NCBI RefSeq assembly: GCF_001625355.1
Contig: NZ_JSEE01000017.1
Coordinates: forward strand, 1-64,000
Origin: Marinomonas sp. TW1
Lineage (GTDB): Bacteria > Pseudomonadota > Gammaproteobacteria > Pseudomonadales > Marinomonadaceae
Direction of reading: 5' to 3'
DNA: 64,000 nt
Shown: piece after piece, positions 6,844 to 14,658 of the stretch
How the letters are laid out: every line of letters begins with the position of its first letter
How positions within the stretch are numbered: position 1 is the stretch's first letter
The notes under the pieces: generated by a model
What the model was told of the DNA's origin: nothing
Database searches by the model: none
Seen by the model: only the letters and a program-made list of their open reading frames with translations
Program-made: the position numbers and the translations under genes

Positions 6844-6864
6844 AAAAAAACACGCTCTGCGTGT
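6844..6864 (-). terminator. Terminator inside the rha leader
   Basis: ACACGC-AGA-GCGTGT followed by T7 on the minus strand, between the first target segment and the C4-like RNA. In P4-type immunity, pairing of the RNA with the leader promotes early termination; this hairpin suits that role. Confidence 0.8.
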
Positions 6865-7018
6865 TTTAGGCCGCTGTGAAAACGGGGTTCGAATCCCGGC
6901 ACTGGATTTTGCCAGTGCAAGGAGAATGTTAGATCAAGATTCGGGTGGGGTCAATTGCAACATTACCAAAAACCGATATATTGAGTTAACATATAATAAT
7001 TTATAAGGAGATAACTTA

Positions 7019-9262
7019 ATGACTTATGACTTTAGTCAGCTTACTGGAAATGAATTTGAATCTCTATGCAATGACTTGATATCTAAAAGAGAAGATATTT
7101 TTATTGAGAGATTTAAAGATGGAAAGGACGGTGGAATAGATGGTCGATTCCATGAAGCAGATAAAAGTACTGTAATAATACAATCAAAACACTACTTGAA
7201 ATCAGGCTTTAAACCACTCGTTAATAAACTAAAAAATGATGAACTAAAAAAACTAAAAAAACTTAACCCTTCACGATATATAGTTTCAACCTCAGTCCCT
7301 CTCAATCCACCACAGAAGGATGAAATAAAACGAGAGCTAGAGCCATATATCAAATCTACAAAAGACATTCTTGGGGCAACAGAATTAAATTCCTTGCTCT
7401 TACAGTACCCGGAAATAGAAGAAAACACATATAAACTTTGGATAAATAGCACCCAAGTATTAAAAACAATATTTAATTCGAAACAAAACCAAAACAACCA
7501 ATTAAAAATAAATAATTTTCTATCGAAATCAAAACTCTATGTAAGAACAAAAAATCATGAAGATGCCAAAGAAAAGCTAAATAATTTAAACACTGTAGTT
7601 ATAAACGGAAGCCCAGGGATTGGAAAAACAACTCTAGCGCAACAGTTAGCATTAGATTACATTGCAGAAGGATATTCTTTTTGCGTAATTGAAGACGATA
7701 TCAGTGATTTATATAAACAACTAAATACATCAGAAAAGCAAATTTTTTATTTTGATGACTTTCTTGGCGATGTTATTTTCAATTTAAACAATAGTGGAAA
7801 CAGAACACTAAAGTGTATAAATGAATTGAAAGAAGCAAAAAACACTAAATTTATCCTTACAACTCGAACCAACATTTTAAATCAAGCAAAATCAAGTCTA
7901 CCTAGTTACAAGTCAACAAACACTGAATCATATCAGTTTGAAATCCCAATACATTCATTAAGCAGAATAGATAAAGCAAAAATTCTTTATAATCACATTT
8001 GGTATAGTAATTTAAAAAAACCGAAAATTGAAAAGATCTATGAAAATAAGAACTATAAAAAAATAGTAGATCATCGAAACTTCAATCCAAGGTTAATTGA
8101 ATTTATTACAGATGAATATAAAACAAGAGATTTTTTGTCAGATGATTTTTGGACTTATATTACAGATACACTCAACAATCCTAGCGAAATATGGGATCAC
8201 GTAATTCAACATCAACTTACAAAAATTGAAAGGGAGCTAGTGATTTATATTTCTTTGTTCACATCGAGACATATAAGTGAAAATGATTTAGAAAACTTTC
8301 ATTACCTCTCAGCTCATGAAGATCCCACATTTAACGATTTAATAAAAAGTTTGACTGGATCCATTATTAATAGAGAACTAACCGAACAAAGAAAGATTAA
8401 AAATAAAAAAATTATTTTTTACCCTGCATCACACTACACATTATTCGACCCATCTATAAAAGATTATATTTTCAAAAAATACTCTTCTGAGCCATCACTT
8501 ATATCAAGACTAGCTTTAATTAAAAAATCTCCTAATGATATTGAAATAGCATTAAATGGAATGTACAGAAAAACAGCATCCCATGAAAATGAAAAACATA
8601 AAATTCAATTTATAGAAAGCATTTATTCCAATTTAGAAATTGAAAATGAAAATGAAAACTCTTTTAATTGCTATATCCTTAATAAAATTAAAGAGATGAA
8701 CAAAACGGGACTTTATAATGATATAAATTTATCACTTTTCAAAATAGCATTAAAAACAAAATTGAAAAATCTAGACATACATCAAATAAAGACCATAAAT
8801 TTAAATCTAAAAACTATAAGTATAGACTCTTTTAATCCTAACGAATCTGATGATTTTGAAAAATTGATTTTAAATCACAACAATAACATTGAAGACCTTA
8901 AAGAAATATCAAAGTTAATTAATCATTTAGAACCAAATGGAGGTGAACTATCAGGTTTTTTAGAGGATGAGTTCTCCACTTTATTATTTTCAGAAATCGA
9001 ACTAATAGCAGACCAAGAAGGTATCGAAATATATAAAGATGAATATGGCGAATATGATACATCAGAGCTTGAACAGTTAATAGATGAACAATTAAGTGAC
9101 CTAAAATCAAAAAACAATTTACGGAATTATGAGTTTATTGACGATTCAATTTTAGATCGATTTGTAGACGATGATCAATATAATGATGCAAAAAACAGCC
9201 TTTCTAATGATTTTGAGGATAATGATGATTCTGAGATTGATAGTATATTCGAAAGAGAGTAA
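7019..9262 (+). CDS. Restriction endonuclease-fused STAND NTPase (nSTAND3-like), likely anti-phage defence
   Basis: A 747-residue protein. Residues 1-~150 look like an Mrr/PD-(D/E)xK nuclease: NEFESLCNDLI, GGID41G, then Q55-S-K57. Residues ~190-400 form a P-loop NTPase with GSPGIGKTT at about 197-205, a Walker B FYFDDF at about 243-248 and the sensor-like LTTRT near 283. The rest is helical and Asn/Asp/Lys-rich with an acidic tail. The nuclease plus nSTAND order is known from bacterial immune receptors that sense a phage component and then cleave DNA. The gene is AT-rich, opposite to the tail genes, has AAGGAG 8 bases before ATG and a TATAAT at 6992-6997. The target is unknown. Confidence 0.85.
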   Translation: MTYDFSQLTGNEFESLCNDLISKREDIFIERFKDGKDGGIDGRFHEADKSTVIIQSKHYLKSGFKPLVNKLKNDELKKLKKLNPSRYIVSTSVPLNPPQKDEIKRELEPYIKSTKDILGATELNSLLLQYPEIEENTYKLWINSTQVLKTIFNSKQNQNNQLKINNFLSKSKLYVRTKNHEDAKEKLNNLNTVVINGSPGIGKTTLAQQLALDYIAEGYSFCVIEDDISDLYKQLNTSEKQIFYFDDFLGDVIFNLNNSGNRTLKCINELKEAKNTKFILTTRTNILNQAKSSLPSYKSTNTESYQFEIPIHSLSRIDKAKILYNHIWYSNLKKPKIEKIYENKNYKKIVDHRNFNPRLIEFITDEYKTRDFLSDDFWTYITDTLNNPSEIWDHVIQHQLTKIERELVIYISLFTSRHISENDLENFHYLSAHEDPTFNDLIKSLTGSIINRELTEQRKIKNKKIIFYPASHYTLFDPSIKDYIFKKYSSEPSLISRLALIKKSPNDIEIALNGMYRKTASHENEKHKIQFIESIYSNLEIENENENSFNCYILNKIKEMNKTGLYNDINLSLFKIALKTKLKNLDIHQIKTINLNLKTISIDSFNPNESDDFEKLILNHNNNIEDLKEISKLINHLEPNGGELSGFLEDEFSTLLFSEIELIADQEGIEIYKDEYGEYDTSELEQLIDEQLSDLKSKNNLRNYEFIDDSILDRFVDDDQYNDAKNSLSNDFEDNDDSEIDSIFERE

Positions 9263-9280
9263 TTAAAGGCGCCTTACTTG

Positions 9281-9306
9281 AAAAAAAGACACTCTTATGG
9301 AGTGTC
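9281..9306 (-). terminator. Terminator behind the STAND gene region
   Basis: GACACTC-CATAA-GAGTGTC followed by T7 on the minus strand. The same hairpin may also help end the plus-strand STAND transcript, though its T-tract is poor on that side. Confidence 0.7.
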
Positions 9307-9410
9307 CTATTAATATCATTATCATTTCATGCTATTTGGAATCAGATAAAAAACCAATCTATTTTCATCTGATCCCAAACTTATATTTGATTACCCAAAA
9401 TAACAGATAC

Positions 9411-9430
9411 AAAAAAACCGCTACTGCGGG
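9411..9430 (-). terminator. Terminator behind the DUF2335 gene
   Basis: CCGC-AGTA-GCGG followed by T7 on the minus strand, immediately after the stop codon at 9431-9433. Confidence 0.8.
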
Positions 9431-9979
9431 TTATTCTTCAGTGTCTTCTTTAATTTTGCCTTTATCAGGCTTGCTCGCATTAGGGTCAAACGCCCTATTT
9501 TTTTGTCCTAACAAAAAGGCAATAGCGAGAGCAACTAGTACAGTACTTAGACCAATAGGGACTGCTATATGACCTTTGTCAGCAAGATAAACAATTGCCA
9601 ATAAAACCAGTAAAACTACAGTTATTGCTGCATTTCTATTCCACTTAGATTCATTGTACTCATTCTCCTGCGCTTTGGTGATGATTCTTTCTTCCCGCTC
9701 TGCATTTTCACGCATCATTTCAAAGGTTTCTTTGGTGAAGCCTTCATAAACCCTTTCATAGTGCTCTAAATGAGCAGGCGGGGGAAATGGACCTGAATGC
9801 TGTTCTGATCGAACTGCCATCATCACCTTACGGCGTTCTTCAGGATTTTCACGAACAATCCTTTCTACATCTGGAATATCTTCCATGACAACAGATAAAG
9901 GCTCGCTTTCTTTAAGTTTTTCAATCTCTTGATCAACAATTTGGCGATCTTCTTGGGCTTCTTCCTGCCTATCACTCAT
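9431..9979 (-). CDS. DUF2335-family predicted membrane protein
   Basis: A 182-residue protein. The N-terminal half is strongly charged and ends in the DUF2335 signature SGPFPPPAHLEHYERV, followed by a helix rich in Glu and Arg. Two hydrophobic segments lie at about 115-133 and 139-158, with both ends probably on the cytoplasmic side. The family is common on prophages and other mobile DNA, without a settled function. Its ATG overlaps the preceding 69-residue gene by 4 bases (ATGA), so the two are coupled. It sits on the tape-measure side of the T-U island. Confidence 0.8.
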   Translation of the reverse strand: MSDRQEEAQEDRQIVDQEIEKLKESEPLSVVMEDIPDVERIVRENPEERRKVMMAVRSEQHSGPFPPPAHLEHYERVYEGFTKETFEMMRENAEREERIITKAQENEYNESKWNRNAAITVVLLVLLAIVYLADKGHIAVPIGLSTVLVALAIAFLLGQKNRAFDPNASKPDKGKIKEDTEE

Positions 9980-10185
9980 TGGGCTGGAATACCTTTTTTA
10001 ACATTCTTAAGATAAGCGCGACCATCTACAAACTCGGCTTGTTTCTTAAACGCCAAATTAAAGTCGGAGGAAAATCTTTCAGTGGCTCTACGATGGATTT
10101 CACCTTTTTTAGGCACCAATGCCATATAATCTGTCCGAGGAAAAAAGTTTAAAACACTCCCCATTCCTCTTAAGAAATTACTCAT
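9976..10185 (-). CDS. Small basic protein coupled to the DUF2335 gene
   Basis: A 69-residue basic protein (LRGMGSVLNFFPRTDY, then KKGEIHRRATERFSSDF), no membrane segment. It reads into the DUF2335 gene with an ATGA overlap, so the pair forms a small operon behind the inverted-repeat region at 10214-10322. Function unknown. Confidence 0.65.
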   Translation of the reverse strand: MSNFLRGMGSVLNFFPRTDYMALVPKKGEIHRRATERFSSDFNLAFKKQAEFVDGRAYLKNVKKGIPAQ

Positions 10186-10213
10186 ATCACGTACTCCATA
10201 GTCAATTTAATAT

Positions 10214-10322
10214 GCACTAGATAGTGCGAATAAACTGGCAAAACTTTGGGTAACTAGCTACATAATAGACAAAAACGATGGAGCTAGTTATCTACACACT
10301 ATGTGTATTTCGCACTAAAGTG
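10214..10322. promoter_or_regulatory. Nested inverted repeats upstream of the DUF2335 pair
   Basis: Outer arms TAGTGCGAA (10222-10230) and TTCGCACTA (10309-10317) enclose inner arms TAACTAGCT (10251-10259) and AGCTAGTTA (10282-10290). Small palindromes GCACTAGATAGTGC (10214-10227) and CACTAAAGTG (10313-10322) overlap the outer arms. It probably holds the promoter and operator of the minus-strand pair; a recombination site is also possible. Confidence 0.5.
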
Positions 10323-10407
10323 ACGGAGTCGTCAACATATAAATTAACATAATTAAGTGCATTTCTTATTTTTTGAAACATCTAACAACCTACGTATGAA
10401 ACCTTCC

Positions 10408-13374
10408 CTAACTCCCCCGCTTATCCGTCAAGCTCCCATCCGCCCTTGTGACGACGTCCATATTGCCCATCATGCCATGTGCAAATTCGGCTTTGAGTCT
10501 TGCTATCACTTGGTCGCTGACTTGTTGGTCGTAGGCTGGGTTGCCTGTTGGCGTTAAGTGGAGCACTGGCGCGAAGGTCATGCTTTTGTTGTTGTTTTGT
10601 AGCTGTTGGCTTTGCTTGGCGACGGCGTCTGGTGCGGGTTGGTCGGTTTTGTCGTCTGAGAACCATGTGCCAATTTTGCTGCCGATCCACTCGCCTAAAG
10701 AACCGCCACCCATACCGCCCGCGATGGAGCCAACGAGGCCACCAATGGCGGTGCCGATCACGGGGACAACGGAGCCAATGGCCGCGCCTGCTAGGCCACC
10801 TGCGGCGGCTCCGCCCATGCCGCCGAGCATGTCCCCTGCGGTGGCGCCTATTTCGGTGCAGGTGCCGCCAGACATGGCCGAAGCGAGGCTGACGCCTTGC
10901 ATGGCCATGTCGAGTGGTCGGAAGAATCGCCCTGCGCCTTTTAAGCCACTGAGTTTTCCTAACTTGCCCAACCTGCCAAAGCGGCCACCTGCGTTGGCGC
11001 GTTTAGTTGGGCTGTTGCGGTCTGCTATTTGGTTTTCGTAGGCGCGTAGGCCTGCGAGTCGGTTGCTTGTTCGGCTGTTTCCTAGTGTGTTTCCTCTTTT
11101 AGTTGTTCTTGCGCCTGCCCTTCTTGCTACTCTTCCGCCATAGCCCGCGCCTGCGCCGAGGCTGTTGAGTTTGCGGTTTAGGCGATCCAGTGAGCGGGAT
11201 GCTCGGTTGGCGCTTTGGGTGGTTTGGTCTGTGCTTAGGTTGAGTTTGGTTTTGCCAAGGTTGAGTCGGTCACGCCCGTTGCCCAAGGTGAGTTTGGCGA
11301 GTTTGAAGGCGATGGCACCGGCTTTTACGACGGCGATGGCCGCGGCGACGCCAAGCAAGCTGCTGGTGAGTTGCGGGTTGGCTTCGGCAAAGTTGGCCAC
11401 GCTGTCCACCACGGACATGAGCGGCGGCAAGACGGCATCGAGCACGGGCAAGAGTCGGTCGCCCAGTACGATGGTCATGCGGTCGAATTTGGCACCGAGC
11501 ATGGCGAGTTTGTGGCCACGGGTGGCGGCGCGGTTGGCGTATTCGTCGTTGACGCTGTTGGTGCGATCGGCTTGGTTGGCGACTTTGGCAAAGGCGGCGA
11601 CGAGGCCGTTTTTATCGTCGTCCAGTGTGGTGACGAGTTTGGCAACGGCGCCTTTTACTTCTTCCCCAAAGAGCTGCGAAATCACTGCGCCTCGGTCTGT
11701 GGCGTTGACGTCTTGCAAGCCTCGCATGACTTCCACAAGGGTACCTTGGGCGTCTTGCTGCATCATGTCCGCTAGTTCTTCAGCATTGAAGCCGATGCGC
11801 CCCATGGCATCTTGCTGGGCGGCGGTGGCGGCGTAGCCTGATGTGAGTCGTCCGGTGATGTTTTTCAGGGCGGTGGCCGCGACCTCTTGAGTCGCACCAC
11901 CTGCAATGAGGCTGGCAGACAAAGCGGCGGTTTGGTTGTAATTTAAGCCTGCGCCCATGGCGGTGGAGCCTTGGCGTACCATGACGGCGGCAATGTCTTT
12001 TGCCTTGGCGTTCATGTTGTTGCTGAGGTAGTTGGTGCTGTCGGCTAGGTCTAGGGCGTGCTTTTGGGTGAGGCCCATGGCGGCGCGCCATGTGGCGAGT
12101 GTGCTGCCGGCTTCTTCGGCGGATACGTCCCACGCGACGCTCATTTTGGTGGCGGATTCGGCAAATTGTAAGAGTTGGTCTTTTTCGATGCCGGATTGGC
12201 CTGCGGCGGTGACGATGTCGGCGATGCCTTTTTGTTCTACGCCTAGCCGCCCTGCCAGTTTCATCATTTCTGTGCGGTATTGGGCTTCTTCTTTTTGGTC
12301 GGTGAAGTTGACGACTTTTTTGACGTCGGCAAAGGTGTTTTCGTAATCGACGGCGCGTTTGCCTGCCATGATGAGTGGCGCGGCTTTTAGGGTGAGGCCA
12401 ACGGCTTGGCCGATGAGTTCGCTTTTTTGGGCGTTTCTGTCTGCTATGCGCCCTTTTAGGGTTTGGATTTTTTGCAGTTTGGCTTTTTGGCGGTCCAGTG
12501 CCTGGCTGGCTTGGTCGGTTTGTTTGGCGAGTTTGAGTTCTTGTGCGCCAAGTGAATTCATTTTTATGCCAGCGCTGCTCATGTCGCGCTTGAGGCCGCC
12601 TAGTTCTTTGGCTTGTTTGCCGTAGGCGTTGGTAAGCTGGGTGCTTTTGAGTTGGGCGTTTTTGAGCTGGGCTTGTTCTTGTTTGTAGGCTTTTTCGGCG
12701 GCTTTTTTGGCTTGGGTGAGTTGTTGTACCTTGGCGGTGGCGGCTTTGACTTGTTGTGAGTGCGCACCGTAGGCGGCGGCCGCTTTTTGGGCGTTTTGTT
12801 GGGCGTTGGCCAGTTCGATCGCTTGTTGTTTTGCGGCGGCGGCTTTTGCGCTGGTAAGTTGTTTTACTTTGGCGGTGGCGACTTTGGCTTGCTTGGACTC
12901 GGCACCGTAGGCTTTGGCAGCGTTTAGGGCTTGTTTTTGGGCGTTGGCCAGTTCGGCCGAGCGTTGTTTTGTGGCGGCACTTTGGGCTTGGGTGAGTTCT
13001 TTTACGTGTTGTTTGGCTTGGGCTAGCTGTTGTGATTGTGCGCCTTGGGCTTCGGCCAGTTTTATGACGTTGCGCTCGGCTTGGGCTAGGTCTTTGGTGT
13101 GTTGTGCCAGTGCGGCTTTGGCGTTGGTTTGGTTTTGTTTGAGTTGGTTGGTTTGTTGGGCGGCTTGTTTCATGGCCGCGCGGGTTTGGTCTAGGCCTGC
13201 GGTGAGTTTTTTGAAGCGGGTGATGAGGCTTTGTTGGTCGCTTAGGCCTTTTAGGTGTTGGTCGGTTTGGGTGATTTGGTGTTCTAGCTTCCCTGCTGTT
13301 TGGATGATGTTTTTGGCGGGTTTGGTGAATTTGTCGACGGCGGAGAGTGCGATGGAGATTTTGGAGTCAGCCAC
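10408..13374 (-). CDS. Phage tail tape measure protein T
   Basis: A 988-residue protein. Residues ~1-320 are coiled coil, dominated by Ala, Gln and Lys with repeated AKVKQLT and ELANAQ segments. Residues ~330-620 match the phage tape-measure core (GKRAVDYENTFADVKKVVNF, AGQSGIEKDQLLQFAE, AATALKNITGRLTSG). Hydrophobic stretches lie near 660-690 and in a Gly/Ala-rich region near 870-930. The protein sets tail length and helps DNA entry. It follows E/E' as in P2, but U is 8 kb away because of the inserted island. Confidence 0.9.
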   Translation of the reverse strand: MADSKISIALSAVDKFTKPAKNIIQTAGKLEHQITQTDQHLKGLSDQQSLITRFKKLTAGLDQTRAAMKQAAQQTNQLKQNQTNAKAALAQHTKDLAQAERNVIKLAEAQGAQSQQLAQAKQHVKELTQAQSAATKQRSAELANAQKQALNAAKAYGAESKQAKVATAKVKQLTSAKAAAAKQQAIELANAQQNAQKAAAAYGAHSQQVKAATAKVQQLTQAKKAAEKAYKQEQAQLKNAQLKSTQLTNAYGKQAKELGGLKRDMSSAGIKMNSLGAQELKLAKQTDQASQALDRQKAKLQKIQTLKGRIADRNAQKSELIGQAVGLTLKAAPLIMAGKRAVDYENTFADVKKVVNFTDQKEEAQYRTEMMKLAGRLGVEQKGIADIVTAAGQSGIEKDQLLQFAESATKMSVAWDVSAEEAGSTLATWRAAMGLTQKHALDLADSTNYLSNNMNAKAKDIAAVMVRQGSTAMGAGLNYNQTAALSASLIAGGATQEVAATALKNITGRLTSGYAATAAQQDAMGRIGFNAEELADMMQQDAQGTLVEVMRGLQDVNATDRGAVISQLFGEEVKGAVAKLVTTLDDDKNGLVAAFAKVANQADRTNSVNDEYANRAATRGHKLAMLGAKFDRMTIVLGDRLLPVLDAVLPPLMSVVDSVANFAEANPQLTSSLLGVAAAIAVVKAGAIAFKLAKLTLGNGRDRLNLGKTKLNLSTDQTTQSANRASRSLDRLNRKLNSLGAGAGYGGRVARRAGARTTKRGNTLGNSRTSNRLAGLRAYENQIADRNSPTKRANAGGRFGRLGKLGKLSGLKGAGRFFRPLDMAMQGVSLASAMSGGTCTEIGATAGDMLGGMGGAAAGGLAGAAIGSVVPVIGTAIGGLVGSIAGGMGGGSLGEWIGSKIGTWFSDDKTDQPAPDAVAKQSQQLQNNNKSMTFAPVLHLTPTGNPAYDQQVSDQVIARLKAEFAHGMMGNMDVVTRADGSLTDKRGS

Positions 13375-13377
13375 GGT

Positions 13378-13548
13378 TTACCTCTTTTGTATTCCTAGTT
13401 TGGCGGCGGCTAGGTGGTAGCGGCGCATGGCTTCGTCGATGCGCCAGTTTAAGATTTCAGACGGTGGTACGTGGTAAACCAGCGGGATGACGTCGGTTAG
13501 GGTTTCTATGTCTTTGGGTGAAAGTAAGCCGCCGGTTGTTGCAAAAAA
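13378..13548 (-). CDS. Tail assembly protein E' (reached by -1 frameshift from E)
   Basis: The open frame after the slippery site encodes FATTGGLLSPKDIETLTD, then PPSEILNWRIDEAMRRYH and ends at 13378. It has no start of its own in good context and fits the E' extension of P2-like phages. The E+E' fusion would span 13378-14096, about 240 residues. It acts as a chaperone that loads the tape measure into the growing tail. It ends 3 bases before the T start. Confidence 0.8.
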   Translation of the reverse strand, partial: FFATTGGLLSPKDIETLTDVIPLVYHVPPSEILNWRIDEAMRRYHLAAAKLGIQKR

Positions 13549-14096
13549 TCGATGAGTCGCTCTTGCAGTTGGTTCCAGTCTGGCAGGCTGAGGCGTTCTA
13601 GTTCGCTTTGGCTGAAGCCTGTGCAGCTTGAGCTGATGAAGATGGTGCGCTCCCATTCGTTGGTGTGGGTGTCCATTAGGTCGGTGGTGGCAACGGTGGG
13701 CGGTTTGAGGGTGTATTGGGTTTTCTGTTGGCCGCTGTCGCTTTGGATGGGGATGAGTAAGGTTGGCGCGGTGTTGTCGAACTCGCCTTCTATGAGCTGG
13801 CTGGCGGTGTTGTTCATGAGTTCTAGGACGTGGTTTTGGATGCTGGTGTAGTCTGGGGTGACGAGGCTTTTGATTTCTTTGTCGCTGAGGCTGGTGCTGG
13901 CGCTGATGCAGGCACGGATGAGTTGGGTGTCGTTGTCTTTGTGCTGTTGGGACAGTTCGCGGTGCTGGCCCATGGTGAGGGTTTGGCAATGCACGCGGGT
14001 GATGGGTTCGTCTTTGTCGCTTTTGGTTGGCCAAACGAGTGTGTGGGTTGGTGGTTGGAACATAGGGTTTCTCTTTTTTGTGTTGGGGGTTGCCAC
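13506..14096 (-). CDS. Phage tail assembly protein E
   Basis: A 196-residue protein in the position of P2 gpE, between tube FII and E'/T. It begins MATPNTKKRNPMFQPPTH and contains the repeated phrase VHCQTLTMGQHRELSQQHKD typical of tail assembly chaperones of this group. It ends at TAG (13506-13508) in the unshifted frame. A fraction of ribosomes should shift at 13542-13548 to make E+E'. Confidence 0.8.
   Translation of the reverse strand: MATPNTKKRNPMFQPPTHTLVWPTKSDKDEPITRVHCQTLTMGQHRELSQQHKDNDTQLIRACISASTSLSDKEIKSLVTPDYTSIQNHVLELMNNTASQLIEGEFDNTAPTLLIPIQSDSGQQKTQYTLKPPTVATTDLMDTHTNEWERTIFISSSCTGFSQSELERLSLPDWNQLQERLIDFLQQPAAYFHPKT
13542..13548 (-). other. Programmed -1 frameshift site TTTTTTG
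   Basis: The minus strand reads GAT TTT TTG CAA in the E frame. T TTT TTG is the same heptamer known for gpE/E+E' in phage P2, and the -1 frame continues openly into E'. Confidence 0.85.
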
Positions 14097-14150
14097 CTAG
14101 TGGTTTAGGTGGCGCTGTGGTTTGGGATGATCGGTTTTGCTAACGAAGGC

Positions 14151-14657
14151 TTATGGTAAGCCGACGTTGCGGCGGTGGGCGGCCAGTAGGTCACCGTTGC
14201 CAAGGTTGAGGATTTGGGCGTTACGGTCGATTTCGTAGATGGTTTTGCCCGCTTCGGTTTTTTTGTAGGCGCTGACGGTCATTTCGATTTCGTGGTCTGG
14301 CAGTTCGCCCATTTTGCTGGCGGCTTCGGTGACGCCGGTGATTTCCCCTGTGATGCTGTATTTGATGGCGAAGTGGTTGCCGTCTTCATCTTGGTGGGAT
14401 TCGTTGACGTTGACCTGGCACATTTCGCCATCGGCTAAGCCGAAGGCTGACAGCAGGGCTTGGTTGGCGCCTTTGATTTTGTATTTGGCGGTCATTTTTT
14501 CGAGGCCGACCATGATTTCACCGGGAATGAAGGAGCCTCCACGGGTTTCTTGCATGGTTTTTTTGACTTCGGGTGGGGTAAATTCGTCCAGTTCTTTGAT
14601 GAGCGGTTCACCGTTGATGATGGCCATGCGGCTGATGCGGGTGCGTTGTCCTGCCAT
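14151..14657 (-). CDS. Phage major tail tube protein FII
   Basis: A 168-residue protein of the P2 gpFII family. Family phrases are MAIINGEPLIKELDEF at the N-terminus, then RGGSFIPGEIMVGLEKM and the C-terminal EIDRNAQILNLGNGDLL. It forms the inner tube of the contractile tail. It starts 1 base before the sheath stop region and follows FI directly. Confidence 0.9.
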   Translation of the reverse strand: MAGQRTRISRMAIINGEPLIKELDEFTPPEVKKTMQETRGGSFIPGEIMVGLEKMTAKYKIKGANQALLSAFGLADGEMCQVNVNESHQDEDGNHFAIKYSITGEITGVTEAASKMGELPDHEIEMTVSAYKKTEAGKTIYEIDRNAQILNLGNGDLLAAHRRNVGLP

Positions 14658-14658
14658 G

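Larger units (their letters stand above)
6692..6925 (-). promoter_or_regulatory. Structured rha leader with two antisense target segments
   Basis: The leader runs from a GCACTGG/CCAGTGC hairpin (about 6899-6919), through target 1 in a CGGG/CCCG stem (6886-6894), the terminator and the C4-like RNA, to target 2. Target 2 lies in the loop of ACCACCT/AGGTGGT (6717-6751), whose arm shares bases with the closing stem of the C4-like RNA. The two folds are therefore partly exclusive. The Shine-Dalgarno sequence follows at once. No clear promoter was recognised. Confidence 0.65.

Noticed and set aside
6886-6918. tRNA-like GGTTCGAATCCC with a following stem
   Set aside because: It resembles a T-arm and could trigger a tRNA call, but no full cloverleaf or anticodon arm fits. 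The same layout at 31.6 kb has a changed T-loop-like sequence (GGTCTCAATCCC), which fits an antisense target rather than a tRNA.
10541-13420. Several long plus-strand ORFs opposite the tape-measure gene
   Set aside because: They arise from the biased Ala/Gln/Lys codons of the tape-measure gene on the other strand and lack start signals.
13378-14034. 218-residue ORF in the E' frame upstream of the slip site
   Set aside because: Before the slippery site the frame encodes a His/Arg-rich sequence typical of an out-of-frame shadow of E; only the part after 13548 is real.
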